Source of the DNA: Opitutia bacterium
GTDB lineage: Bacteria > Verrucomicrobiota > Verrucomicrobiia > Opitutales > UBA953
NCBI GenBank assembly: GCA_947378905.1
Contig: CANCLV010000025.1
Span: 1-14,005, forward strand
DNA length: 14,005 nucleotides
Direction of reading: 5' to 3'
Of this stretch, positions 7,799-14,005 are shown in pieces. Positions within the stretch are counted from its first letter, which is position 1. The number at the start of each line of letters is the position of its first letter. Under the pieces are notes generated by a model. It saw nothing but the letters and a program-made list of their open reading frames with translations. It had not been told where the DNA came from and did not search any database. Position numbers and translations under genes: made by a program.

Positions 7799-7818
7799 GT
7801 ATCTTTCTATCAAGATAC
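7799..7818. promoter_or_regulatory. Exact 7-bp palindrome upstream of the metK promoter (candidate operator)
   Basis: GTATCTT (7799-7805) and AAGATAC (7812-7818) are exact inverted repeats with a 6-base spacer. They end one base before the proposed -35 element of metK. AT-rich dyad symmetry at this distance is typical of a binding site for a dimeric regulator. SAM-cycle genes in other bacteria are controlled by SAM/SAH riboswitches or by ArsR-type regulators. No riboswitch fold is apparent here, so a protein operator is the more natural guess. Confidence 0.4.
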
Positions 7819-7819
7819 A

Positions 7820-7848
7820 TTGATGAGACCTTGCCACACTCCTATTTT
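7820..7848 (+). promoter_or_regulatory. Candidate sigma70-type promoter for metK-ahcY
   Basis: TTGATG (7820-7825) and TATTTT (7843-7848) are separated by 17 bases, each matching 4 of 6 consensus positions. Transcription would start near 7855, leaving a leader of only about 11 bases before the metK ATG at 7867. It overlaps the alternative TTG start at 7831, which argues against that start. Confidence 0.38.
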
Positions 7849-7866
7849 CTATTTCGATACCCTCCT

Positions 7867-9054
7867 ATGGATCACAAAGACTCCTATATCTTCTCTTCCG
7901 AATCAGTAGGTGAGGGACACCCTGATAAGGTGGCCGACTCGATTTCCGATTCCATCTTGGATGCAGTTTTTGCCCAAGATAAGTTTTCGCGCGTGGCGTG
8001 TGAAACCTTAGTGAAGAGTGACCACGTCGTCATCGCGGGTGAGTTAACGACGAAGGCTAAAGTTAATTTTGAAGAAGTTGTTCGTGCGGCGATTCGTGAA
8101 ATTGGCTACGTGAACGACGACGATGTCTTTCATGCCGACAAAGTTTTCATCACCAATCTTTTAACAAAACAATCGCCTGACATTGCCCAAGGGGTTGATG
8201 AACGTAAAGCCTCTGGAAAAAAGCACGCCAAGATGGGTGCTGGAGACCAAGGGATTATGTTTGGTTATGCTTCGAACGAGACCGAAGAGCTGATGCCCGC
8301 TCCCGTGATGTTTGCCCACCGACTTAACCGCGAATTGGCACGCATCCGCAAATCTGGAGCACGTGGCACAGAGTGGATTCGTCCTGATTGTAAATCGCAA
8401 GTCGCGGTGCGATATGAGAACGGAAAATTAAAAGAAATCACCAACGTGGTTATTTCGACACAACACACTGCCGATGTCAGCCATAGCCAAATCGAAAAAT
8501 TCTGTATCAATCAGATTATTCGTAAGGTTTTACCCAAGAATTTAATTGGTAAGAAAACTGAGTTTTTAATCAATCCCACCGGCCGCTTTGTCATTGGTGG
8601 TCCACAAGGGGACTGCGGATTAACTGGACGTAAAATCATCGTAGATTCATACGGCGGTATGGGTCGTCACGGTGGTGGCGCCTTTTCTGGAAAAGATCCA
8701 ACGAAAGTTGATCGTTCCGCTGCTTACATGGCTCGCTGGGTTGCCAAACACATTGTTGATTCAGGTGTTGCTGATCGTTGTGAATTACAAGTCGCTTACG
8801 CGATTGGTCACCCTGAACCCACTAGTTTACACTTAGATACTTTTGGTACGGGCAATATGTCCGATGCCTCCATCTTGGCTGCCGTGAAAGAAGTTTTCCT
8901 GTTTAATCCTGCAGAGATTATTAAACAGCTCGACCTTCGTCGTCCGATTTATCGTGCGAGCACACACTACGGTCACTTCGGTAAAAAAGGTTTACCATGG
9001 GAAGAAACCAAGCACCTCGCTAAATTTGTTAAAGCCCTTCACCAACAATCTTAA
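7867..9054 (+). CDS. metK: S-adenosylmethionine synthetase (methionine adenosyltransferase)
   Basis: The 395-residue cytoplasmic enzyme makes S-adenosylmethionine from methionine and ATP. The N-terminus SSESVGEGHPDKVADSISD (10-28) binds ATP and metal. Signature motif 1, GAGDQG, is at 124-129 and signature motif 2, GGGAFSGKDPTKVDRSAAY, at 269-287. Length and all core motifs are normal for the family. The frame stays open upstream to a TTG at 7831, but that would add 12 unconserved residues and start inside the proposed promoter, so the ATG at 7867 is preferred. No Shine-Dalgarno sequence precedes it. It is followed by ahcY after 5 bases, a natural SAM-cycle operon: MetK makes the methyl donor and AhcY removes the inhibitory by-product of methylation. 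Confidence 0.98.
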   Translation: MDHKDSYIFSSESVGEGHPDKVADSISDSILDAVFAQDKFSRVACETLVKSDHVVIAGELTTKAKVNFEEVVRAAIREIGYVNDDDVFHADKVFITNLLTKQSPDIAQGVDERKASGKKHAKMGAGDQGIMFGYASNETEELMPAPVMFAHRLNRELARIRKSGARGTEWIRPDCKSQVAVRYENGKLKEITNVVISTQHTADVSHSQIEKFCINQIIRKVLPKNLIGKKTEFLINPTGRFVIGGPQGDCGLTGRKIIVDSYGGMGRHGGGAFSGKDPTKVDRSAAYMARWVAKHIVDSGVADRCELQVAYAIGHPEPTSLHLDTFGTGNMSDASILAAVKEVFLFNPAEIIKQLDLRRPIYRASTHYGHFGKKGLPWEETKHLAKFVKALHQQS

Positions 9055-9059
9055 TCATC

Positions 9060-10499
9060 ATGTATTCTCCTAAACCATCCCGTACGAAATCCTCTAAAGC
9101 GGATTTCAAAGTAGCTGATCTCAGTCTCGCTGATTGGGGCCGTAAAGAGCTTCAAGTTGCCGAGCACGAAATGCCTGGCTTGATGGCATTACGTGCTAAG
9201 TATGCGAAAACAAAGCCTTTAAAAGGTGTTCGTATTACTGGCTCGTTACACATGACGATTCAGACTGCGGTGCTCATCGAAACTTTAGGTGCCCTGGGTG
9301 CTGATGTTCGCTGGGCGTCCTGTAATATCTTTTCAACACAGGATCACGCCGCTGCTGCTATCGCAAAAGCCGGTTATCCCGTGTTCGCGTGGAAGGGTGA
9401 AACTTTAGAAGAATACTGGGAGTGCACCATGCGTGCCTTAACCTGGCCTAATGGTGATGGTCCTGAGCTCATCGTTGATGACGGTGGCGATGCGACTCTT
9501 TTAATTCACAAAGGTTATGAATTAGAAAACGGATCCAAGTGGGTGAATACCAAATCCGAATCCCATGAAGAACAAGTCATCAAAGACTTGCTTAAGAAGG
9601 TAGCTAAAGAGCGTCCAGGTCACTGGCACAAAGTTGTTGCCGCCTGGAAAGGTGTTTCCGAAGAAACTACTACCGGCGTAAAACGTCTTTATCGCATGCT
9701 CGAAGCTGGCCAGCTCTTGGTGCCTGCTGTGAACGTGAACGACACGGCGACAAAATCTAAATTCGATAACTTATACGGTTGTCGTGAATCATTGGTCGAC
9801 GGCATCAAGCGCGCCACTGACGTCATGGTCGCTGGTAAACTCGCCCTCGTGGTTGGTTATGGCGACGTAGGTAAGGGCTCTGCTCAATCACTGCGTGGTC
9901 TTGGTGCAACAGTGCAAGTTGCTGAAGTTGACCCTATTTGTGCGCTTCAAGCTGCGATGGAAGGCTATCGCGTTGTTCGCATCGAAGACACTTTAGGTAA
10001 TACTGACATTTACGTAACTGCTACGGGTAATCGTGACATCATCACACTCGAGCACATGCAGAAGATGAAAGATCAAGCGATTGTCTGTAACATCGGACAC
10101 TTCGATAATGAAATCCAAGTCACCCGTCTTAACGACGCTAAGGGTGTGAAGAAGGAAACTATTAAACCTCAGGTGGATCGCTACACCTTCGCTAAAGGAA
10201 AACAGATTTACATGTTAGCGGAAGGTCGCTTGGTAAACTTAGGTTGCGCCACTGGCCACCCTAGTTACGTCATGTCGAATTCTTTCTCGAACCAAGTACT
10301 CGCTCAAATTCACTTATGGGAAACACGTCAAACTGCTCAGCCGAGTGTTTGTGTTTTACCTAAATATCTTGATGAAGAAGTGGCTCGCTTACACTTGGAA
10401 AAGCTTGGTGCTAAACTCACCAAACTTACCAAGGCGCAAGCAGACTATATTGGTGTAAAGCCTAACGGGCCCTTTAAGACCGATAGTTACAGGTACTAA
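9060..10499 (+). CDS. ahcY: S-adenosylhomocysteinase
   Basis: The 479-residue cytoplasmic enzyme hydrolyses S-adenosylhomocysteine to adenosine and homocysteine, relieving product inhibition of methyltransferases. Substrate-domain motifs are SLHMTIQTAVLIETL (62-76), CNIFSTQDHAAAAI (88-101), DDGGDATLL (140-148), EETTTGV (201-207) and NDTATKSKFDN (227-237). The NAD-binding loop GYGDVGKG is at 266-273. The C-terminus KTDSYRY keeps the Lys and terminal Tyr that reach into the neighbouring subunit's NAD site, although family members often read KPDHYRY. The protein has the roughly 40-residue insert of long bacterial forms (about 150-195). It starts 5 bases after metK with no Shine-Dalgarno sequence and is probably translated from the same mRNA. 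Its TAA abuts the stop codon of the converging K+ channel gene. Confidence 0.98.
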   Translation: MYSPKPSRTKSSKADFKVADLSLADWGRKELQVAEHEMPGLMALRAKYAKTKPLKGVRITGSLHMTIQTAVLIETLGALGADVRWASCNIFSTQDHAAAAIAKAGYPVFAWKGETLEEYWECTMRALTWPNGDGPELIVDDGGDATLLIHKGYELENGSKWVNTKSESHEEQVIKDLLKKVAKERPGHWHKVVAAWKGVSEETTTGVKRLYRMLEAGQLLVPAVNVNDTATKSKFDNLYGCRESLVDGIKRATDVMVAGKLALVVGYGDVGKGSAQSLRGLGATVQVAEVDPICALQAAMEGYRVVRIEDTLGNTDIYVTATGNRDIITLEHMQKMKDQAIVCNIGHFDNEIQVTRLNDAKGVKKETIKPQVDRYTFAKGKQIYMLAEGRLVNLGCATGHPSYVMSNSFSNQVLAQIHLWETRQTAQPSVCVLPKYLDEEVARLHLEKLGAKLTKLTKAQADYIGVKPNGPFKTDSYRY

Positions 10500-10520
10500 T
10501 TATAGACCTTTAATATCGGT
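10479..10520. terminator. Nested hairpin spanning the ahcY/K+ channel stop codons (candidate bidirectional terminator)
   Basis: An outer exact 7-bp repeat, ACCGATA (10479-10485) with TATCGGT (10514-10520), encloses an inner stem. The inner arms are AGGT-A-CTA (10491-10498) and TAGACCT (10503-10509), paired with a single bulged A and an ATTA loop. The loop overlaps the abutting stops TAA|TTA (10497-10502). The structure is symmetric, so it would form in both transcripts. There is no T-run on either side, so if it ends transcription it would do so without the classical signal; it might instead protect mRNA 3' ends. Confidence 0.45.
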
Positions 10521-11288
10521 ACTGGGTGGTACCTCAGCCTTTTTTGAAGCATTATTATTATGCTCAATTAAGGTCTGACGTAATTCTTTAACTTCTTTGT
10601 GTAGGGCGCGAATCTCTCGTAACTCACCTTCGTGATCACGTTCTTCTTTGGGTAGGATTAACTTCGATGTAATGAATGCAGAGATGGAACCGAATAGCGC
10701 AACCCCTACTATCATTAAGCCAGCAGCCACAAATCTGCCCTCTACGGTCACAGGGTATATATCGCCATAGCCAACAGTGGTGACCGTGGATAGTGCCCAC
10801 CAGATAGCGTCGCCCCCGCTTTTGATAAGAGCATTGGGCGATTGGCGTTCTACCTCAACAATGAGTGTCGTGCTAAAAAGAATCATCACGAGGGCAATTC
10901 CCGGCATCGCCAGAATTTTTTCGTTTAGTGTTGTGCCCGATGTTACGCCTTTGAATTTATAAATAATTCGGGCGAGTCGGACGAAGCGATAAATACGAAT
11001 CGCTTGCAGTGCGCGGAAAGCTCCATCGAGTGGAATACTTGCAAGGACGTCGAGCCAGCCCCATTTCCAGTATTTTCGACTCCAGTCCATGCGTCGCCAG
11101 CGGACTAGGACGTCGATCATGAAAATCGTGCATGCATAGCGATCGATTAAAATAAATCGATTTAAGGTATCGTGGGGCAGGGTGACGAAAGTTTCCCAAA
11201 TAATGAGAACCAAGGAGATAACGGACACGACGAGAACTGACCAATCCCACACTTTTAATTTTTCCTGAAGCTCTTTGTCCATTCTCAT
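10500..11288 (-). CDS. Voltage-gated-type potassium channel (six-helix, Kv-like)
   Basis: The 262-residue membrane protein has the six-helix layout of bacterial Kv-like channels. S1 is near 15-36, S2 near 47-64 and S3 near 76-90. An S4 carries repeated positive charges (Arg92, Arg98, Arg101, Arg104, Arg107, Lys111). S5 is near 128-147, a pore helix and selectivity filter lie at 158-176 with TVGYGD at 171-176, and S6 is near 185-208. The charged C-terminal segment 214-245 is predicted by eye to form a coiled coil, as expected for a tetramerising tail. TVGYGD is the K+ filter, so selectivity is well supported, while voltage gating is inferred from S4. There is no RCK or cyclic-nucleotide domain. 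A second ATG two codons in is an equally possible start. The gene appears to have its own promoter and converges on ahcY. Confidence 0.9.
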   Translation of the reverse strand: MRMDKELQEKLKVWDWSVLVVSVISLVLIIWETFVTLPHDTLNRFILIDRYACTIFMIDVLVRWRRMDWSRKYWKWGWLDVLASIPLDGAFRALQAIRIYRFVRLARIIYKFKGVTSGTTLNEKILAMPGIALVMILFSTTLIVEVERQSPNALIKSGGDAIWWALSTVTTVGYGDIYPVTVEGRFVAAGLMIVGVALFGSISAFITSKLILPKEERDHEGELREIRALHKEVKELRQTLIEHNNNASKKAEVPPSTDIKGL

Positions 11289-11294
11289 ATAGAA

Positions 11295-11322
11295 ATACTA
11301 GAGAGTTTGGCTACCAAGACAA
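11295..11322 (-). promoter_or_regulatory. Candidate promoter for the K+ channel, placed for a leaderless transcript
   Basis: Read on the minus strand, TTGTCT (11322-11317), a 16-base spacer and TAGTAT (11300-11295) form a -35/-10 pair, each 4 of 6 to consensus. Only 6 bases separate the -10 box from the ATG at 11288, so transcription would begin at or within a base or two of the start codon. The same -35 hexamer and spacer length occur upstream of the neighbouring gene. Confidence 0.4.
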
Positions 11323-11353
11323 ACACCGTTTTTAATATGGGTTTATTAGAAAC

Positions 11354-12433
11354 CTATTTATTTTGGTCTATCCACCACTGGGTTGCATTGACCTCACCTT
11401 GATTGCGCAATCTTTGCGTATAATCCTTCATTTGCTCGTCGGACATTTTACTGATCGGTAGGTCTTGGGCCTTTTGCACTAAACTTTGTAAGAGATTTTT
11501 CTGCTGATTTAATTCATTTAAACGCGCTTCTGCAGTTTGACCCATGGAATTAATCGGCGTTAAGGGATCGAGTTGGTTTAAGATTTTTGCTTCGATATCG
11601 ATACCGACTAAGCTGCTCAAGAAACTTGGATTTTCTTGAGACTGGATTTTTTGTCCAATGTCTAGCCCTATAGCCACCGTAGGCTCGGCAGCATCCATAT
11701 CATTATTCTTAATATATTGGTCACGTAGTTCGCCTAATTTATCAGCCACCGCACCCATCTTGCCAGTTGTGTCTTGGTTGCGTTGTGCGGAATCAAAGAG
11801 TGCGTAGAGTTGTGCTTCGGTGCTATTGTAACCTGCTGATAAATAAGCCGCCTCGGTTCCCGAAGCTAAAACCAGCGAATAATCCTGTAGTGTGCCGCTA
11901 TCGAGTGATTGGATTAATCCGCCCGCTGCTTTGGAGAAGTCGCCCCGTTCGAATGCCGAAAGAGAATCGAGGTAGTCGCAAAGCGGGTTTTGTGGGTCGT
12001 GTTGTTTAAATGTTTGTAGTGCCAATTGTCTTTCTTCCTGTGTTGGCCCCCGTAGTGCCATTTCTAATTGTACGACAGGGTTTTCGCCAAATCGAGCTAC
12101 TGCTTCGCGGAGTAGTTCGGGGTTTTTACTTAAACGACTTCCCACAATGAGGCAGGTAGCATCGCGATCGTTGGAGGTAAGATAACCTTGAATCTGTTGA
12201 TTCGTTAAAGAGGGTAGGCCATTTTGACTAAGTTGCTTAATCGTCTCTTTTATCGCTGATTCGTTTGAGACGGTTTTTTCCGGTTCTTGGATCAGCCCTT
12301 TAATAGGTCGCGGAGATTTTTCCTGAACCACCGTTCCGCTTTTTAGTTTATTTAAACCGCGGTCATAATTGATCCATAATACGGCGAGCGCTACAACGGA
12401 TATGCCCACGCCAATTAATAGATACCGCTTCAT
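11354..12433 (-). CDS. Membrane-anchored helical protein of unknown function
   Basis: I do not recognise this 359-residue protein. It begins with a basic residue pair and one hydrophobic helix (about 4-22, LLIGVGISVVALAVLWI). No signal-peptidase site or lipobox cysteine is evident, so it is probably a signal-anchored protein whose bulk faces the periplasm. The rest looks largely alpha-helical and rich in Gln, Asn, Leu and Glu. Stretches such as NPVVQLEMALRG and LDSLSAFERGDFSKAAGGLIQSL (about 155-177) resemble degenerate TPR-type helix pairs, but I cannot define repeats securely. Two Cys (about 94 and 152) are present. It ends 65 bases upstream of the K+ channel on the same strand, but each gene seems to have its own promoter. 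Nothing in the sequence assigns a biochemical role. Confidence 0.8.
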   Translation of the reverse strand: MKRYLLIGVGISVVALAVLWINYDRGLNKLKSGTVVQEKSPRPIKGLIQEPEKTVSNESAIKETIKQLSQNGLPSLTNQQIQGYLTSNDRDATCLIVGSRLSKNPELLREAVARFGENPVVQLEMALRGPTQEERQLALQTFKQHDPQNPLCDYLDSLSAFERGDFSKAAGGLIQSLDSGTLQDYSLVLASGTEAAYLSAGYNSTEAQLYALFDSAQRNQDTTGKMGAVADKLGELRDQYIKNNDMDAAEPTVAIGLDIGQKIQSQENPSFLSSLVGIDIEAKILNQLDPLTPINSMGQTAEARLNELNQQKNLLQSLVQKAQDLPISKMSDEQMKDYTQRLRNQGEVNATQWWIDQNK

Positions 12434-12442
12434 TCGTTTATG

Positions 12443-12470
12443 ATATTACATGCGACATAACTGAAGACAA
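12443..12470 (-). promoter_or_regulatory. Candidate promoter for the membrane-anchored unknown protein
   Basis: On the minus strand TTGTCT (12470-12465), a 16-base spacer and TAATAT (12448-12443) form a promoter-like pair. The -10 box is 9 bases from the ATG at 12433, so the transcript would have a leader of only two or three bases. It shares its -35 hexamer, spacer length and near-identical -10 (TARTAT) with the K+ channel promoter candidate. Confidence 0.38.
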
Positions 12471-12501
12471 CCTCGTTCAATCAAGGGTCCAATTCGATAA
12501 T

Positions 12502-12530
12502 TTAACCGATTAGCTCAACTTTTAGATTAT
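12502..12530 (+). promoter_or_regulatory. Weak promoter candidate for the YhaM-like gene and queA
   Basis: TTAACC (12502-12507) and GATTAT (12525-12530) are separated by 17 bases in an AT-rich stretch. The -10 box is 40 bases from the ATG at 12571. The match to consensus is modest, and neighbouring TATTAT registers are possible. The rest of the 137-base divergent gap (12434-12570) shows no RNA gene or repeat. Confidence 0.22.
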
Positions 12531-12570
12531 TATTATTTGCTCCCTCGCCCATTTTACTCACCTTGCGTGC

Positions 12571-13560
12571 ATGGCTGAATCGCCCCAATCATTAAGAGAA
12601 TGCAAAGCAATCCCTACCGGTAATCGCTTTTTGGCTATTTGTGGGCTTGGGGATATTAATACCAAGTCGGCTAAGAACGGTACGACTTATCATGAATTTG
12701 TTTTAGGTGATGCTTCGGATGAAATAAAAGTGCGCCTCTGGTCTGATTCACCGCTGAAGTCGGTACTCACTTCACTAAAGCCTGGTACGCCCGTGCGAGT
12801 GGGCGGAGTGGTGGGTGAATTTTCCGGACGTCCAGAATTTCGTGTCGACGTACTTATTGCTCTTACTGATGCCGAAAAATCTGACCCCGCCATCATGGGT
12901 CGCCTTACTCCCGTGTCTCAACAAGATCCCAATAAAATGCGCGAAGAACTCGGCGCTATTATCAAACGAATTCCCCACGCGCCCTTACGTGCTTTAGTGG
13001 AGTCGATTTTAGAAGAGCATGGCGAGCGCTTCTACGACTCAGTCGCCGCCACGGGCATGCACCATGCCTACCGTCACGGCCTACTTGAGCATACATTACG
13101 TATGGCACGCTGTGCAGAGGCCTTGCTGCCTCTTTACCCTAAGGTGGATCACTCTTTGGCGGTCTCGAGTATCATTCTCCATGATGTAGGTAAAATTCAG
13201 GAATACACCAAGCTCGAGCCTGGTATGCCACGCGCTGGTTTTACCCGTGCTGGAAATTTACACGGTCACTTGGTCCTAGGAGCTTTTATTGTCAGAGAGC
13301 ATTCAGCTAAGGTCCAACTTGAAGTCTCGTTGCGTGAACGCGTTGAACACGTATTACTCAGTCACCACACGATGCGCGAGTATGGTGCGTGTCAGACTCC
13401 TTCGACTCCTGAAGCTGTTTTCGTTGCTCGCATTGATGATATGGATGCAAAACTTTCTGCAATCGAAGAGGAATTACGTAAGGCTCCTCCTGGTGTTGAG
13501 TTTATGCCCTTAAAGGCAATCGACGGTCAGTTGCTCATTACTCCTCCGAAAACTAAATAA
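12571..13560 (+). CDS. YhaM-family OB-fold/HD-domain protein (probable 3'-5' exoribonuclease)
   Basis: The 329-residue protein joins an N-terminal OB-fold nucleic-acid-binding domain (about 15-100; FVLGDASDEIKVRLW at 43-57) to a C-terminal HD phosphohydrolase domain (about 160-300). HD-domain metal ligands are visible: His164/165 (MHHAYRHGLLEHT), His174, the His204-Asp205 pair in LHDVGKI, His231/His233 in LHGHL, His265/His266 in SHHT and Asp289/290 near the end. This order matches YhaM/CBF1 of Firmicutes, a 3'-5' exoribonuclease, and its relatives in other phyla, so RNA trimming in the cytoplasm is the likely role. Substrate and direction are inferred from family, not seen. The stop TAA overlaps the start of queA by one base (TAATG, 13558-13562), which implies coupled translation. 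Confidence 0.85.
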   Translation: MAESPQSLRECKAIPTGNRFLAICGLGDINTKSAKNGTTYHEFVLGDASDEIKVRLWSDSPLKSVLTSLKPGTPVRVGGVVGEFSGRPEFRVDVLIALTDAEKSDPAIMGRLTPVSQQDPNKMREELGAIIKRIPHAPLRALVESILEEHGERFYDSVAATGMHHAYRHGLLEHTLRMARCAEALLPLYPKVDHSLAVSSIILHDVGKIQEYTKLEPGMPRAGFTRAGNLHGHLVLGAFIVREHSAKVQLEVSLRERVEHVLLSHHTMREYGACQTPSTPEAVFVARIDDMDAKLSAIEEELRKAPPGVEFMPLKAIDGQLLITPPKTK

Positions 13561-14005
13561 TGATTACGTTGCAGGAGTTGGACTTCGATCTCCCTCCTGA
13601 GCGGATTGCAGCTGTTCCCTCTGAGCGGCGTGATGAGTCGCGATTGCTCGTGGTAAATCGTGCGACCAAAAAAATATCACATCACACTTTTCGTGAGCTC
13701 CCAGATTTAATCCCATCCTCAACGACTTTCCTTAGAAATAGTGTGCGGGTTTTAAAAGCCCGTCTTTTTGGCGTCCGTCCCACAGGTGGAAAGGTAGAAT
13801 GCCTTTTACTTCGTCCCACGGCTCAACCCCTTGAATGGCATTGTATGTTGCGTCCTGGAAAACGTGCCTCGGATGCGGCGGGCTTTACGATTAATGGACA
13901 TCATGCCGTGGTGATTGCCGTCGGTCAGGGCGGAGATTATATTGTTCGATTTAATTTACCTTCGGGAATGAGTGTTGAACAACTGGCTCAACAGCAGGGT
14001 GAGTT
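13560..14005 (+). CDS. queA: tRNA preQ1(34) S-adenosylmethionine ribosyltransferase-isomerase (partial)
   Basis: The first 148 codons are visible and the C-terminus lies beyond the right edge. The start MITLQELDFDLPPERIAAVPSE followed by RRDESRLLVV, ISHHTFRELPDLIP, VRVLKARLFG and PTGGKVECLLLRP is the N-terminal half of QueA. In the cytoplasm this enzyme transfers and isomerises the ribosyl group of SAM onto preQ1 at tRNA position 34, giving epoxyqueuosine, the penultimate step of queuosine synthesis. The ATG at 13560 overlaps the preceding TAA by one base, so the gene is in an operon with the YhaM-like nuclease. One oddity is that the usual FN(D/N)TRVIPARL is RNSVRVLKARL here, keeping the Asn and Arg but replacing the residues between them. 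The rest of the gene is needed to confirm function. Confidence 0.93.
   Translation, partial: MITLQELDFDLPPERIAAVPSERRDESRLLVVNRATKKISHHTFRELPDLIPSSTTFLRNSVRVLKARLFGVRPTGGKVECLLLRPTAQPLEWHCMLRPGKRASDAAGFTINGHHAVVIAVGQGGDYIVRFNLPSGMSVEQLAQQQGE

Noticed and set aside
7831..7866. Twelve-residue upstream extension of MetK from a TTG
   Set aside because: It is unconserved in character and lies inside the proposed promoter; the ATG at 7867 gives the normal N-terminus.
11340..11354. GGTTT/AAACC hairpin at the stop of the unknown membrane protein gene as its terminator
   Set aside because: The 5-bp AT-rich stem has no T-run on the coding strand and is too weak to call.
12505..12525. TTAGCTCAAC resembling a tRNA D-arm
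   Set aside because: No acceptor stem, anticodon arm or T-arm can be built around it.
7867..14005. A single SAM gene cluster of metK, ahcY and queA
   Set aside because: queA is in a different operon, separated by two minus-strand genes; proximity alone is weak evidence of a linked system.

Overview
The window is a gene-dense stretch of housekeeping chromosome from a Gram-negative bacterium. An LptF/LptG permease implies an outer membrane. A three-subunit sdhCAB operon with a five-helix cytochrome b, mid-range base composition and almost no Shine-Dalgarno sequences suggest a Verrucomicrobiota (Opitutae-like) or a related PVC/Bacteroidota-type genome. That placement is inference from protein character only. 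I see no mobile element, CRISPR array, prophage gene, rRNA or tRNA.

Layout: (1) 1-2255, minus strand: pyrG (CTP synthase), followed downstream by an LptF/LptG-family permease that runs off the left edge. (2) 2256-2542: a divergent control region with several inverted repeats, one of them a terminator-like hairpin in the pyrG leader. (3) 2543-5978, plus strand: sdhC-sdhA-sdhB. (4) 5979-7718, minus strand: a cytoplasmic GH20-type hexosaminidase whose stop codon abuts that of sdhB. (5) 7719-7866: a divergent promoter region with a palindrome just upstream of the likely metK promoter. (6) 7867-10499, plus strand: metK-ahcY, which makes SAM and clears S-adenosylhomocysteine. (7) 10500-12433, minus strand: a voltage-gated-type K+ channel and, upstream of it, a membrane-anchored protein I do not recognise. 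The channel and ahcY stops are also back to back, inside a long hairpin. (8) 12571-14005, plus strand: a YhaM-like OB-fold/HD nuclease overlapping by one base the start of queA, which runs off the right edge.

The units are respiration/TCA cycle (sdhCAB), the SAM cycle (metK-ahcY, with queA as a SAM consumer), nucleotide and envelope biosynthesis (pyrG, lptF/G), amino-sugar hydrolysis (GH20), ion transport and RNA metabolism. I found no convincing new multi-gene system. The observations most worth following are expression signals. Both convergent gene pairs have zero bases between their stops, with inverted repeats across the junction. Start codons lack Shine-Dalgarno sequences, and two minus-strand genes carry matching promoter-like elements placed so that transcripts would be leaderless or nearly so. 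The pyrG leader holds a possible attenuator.
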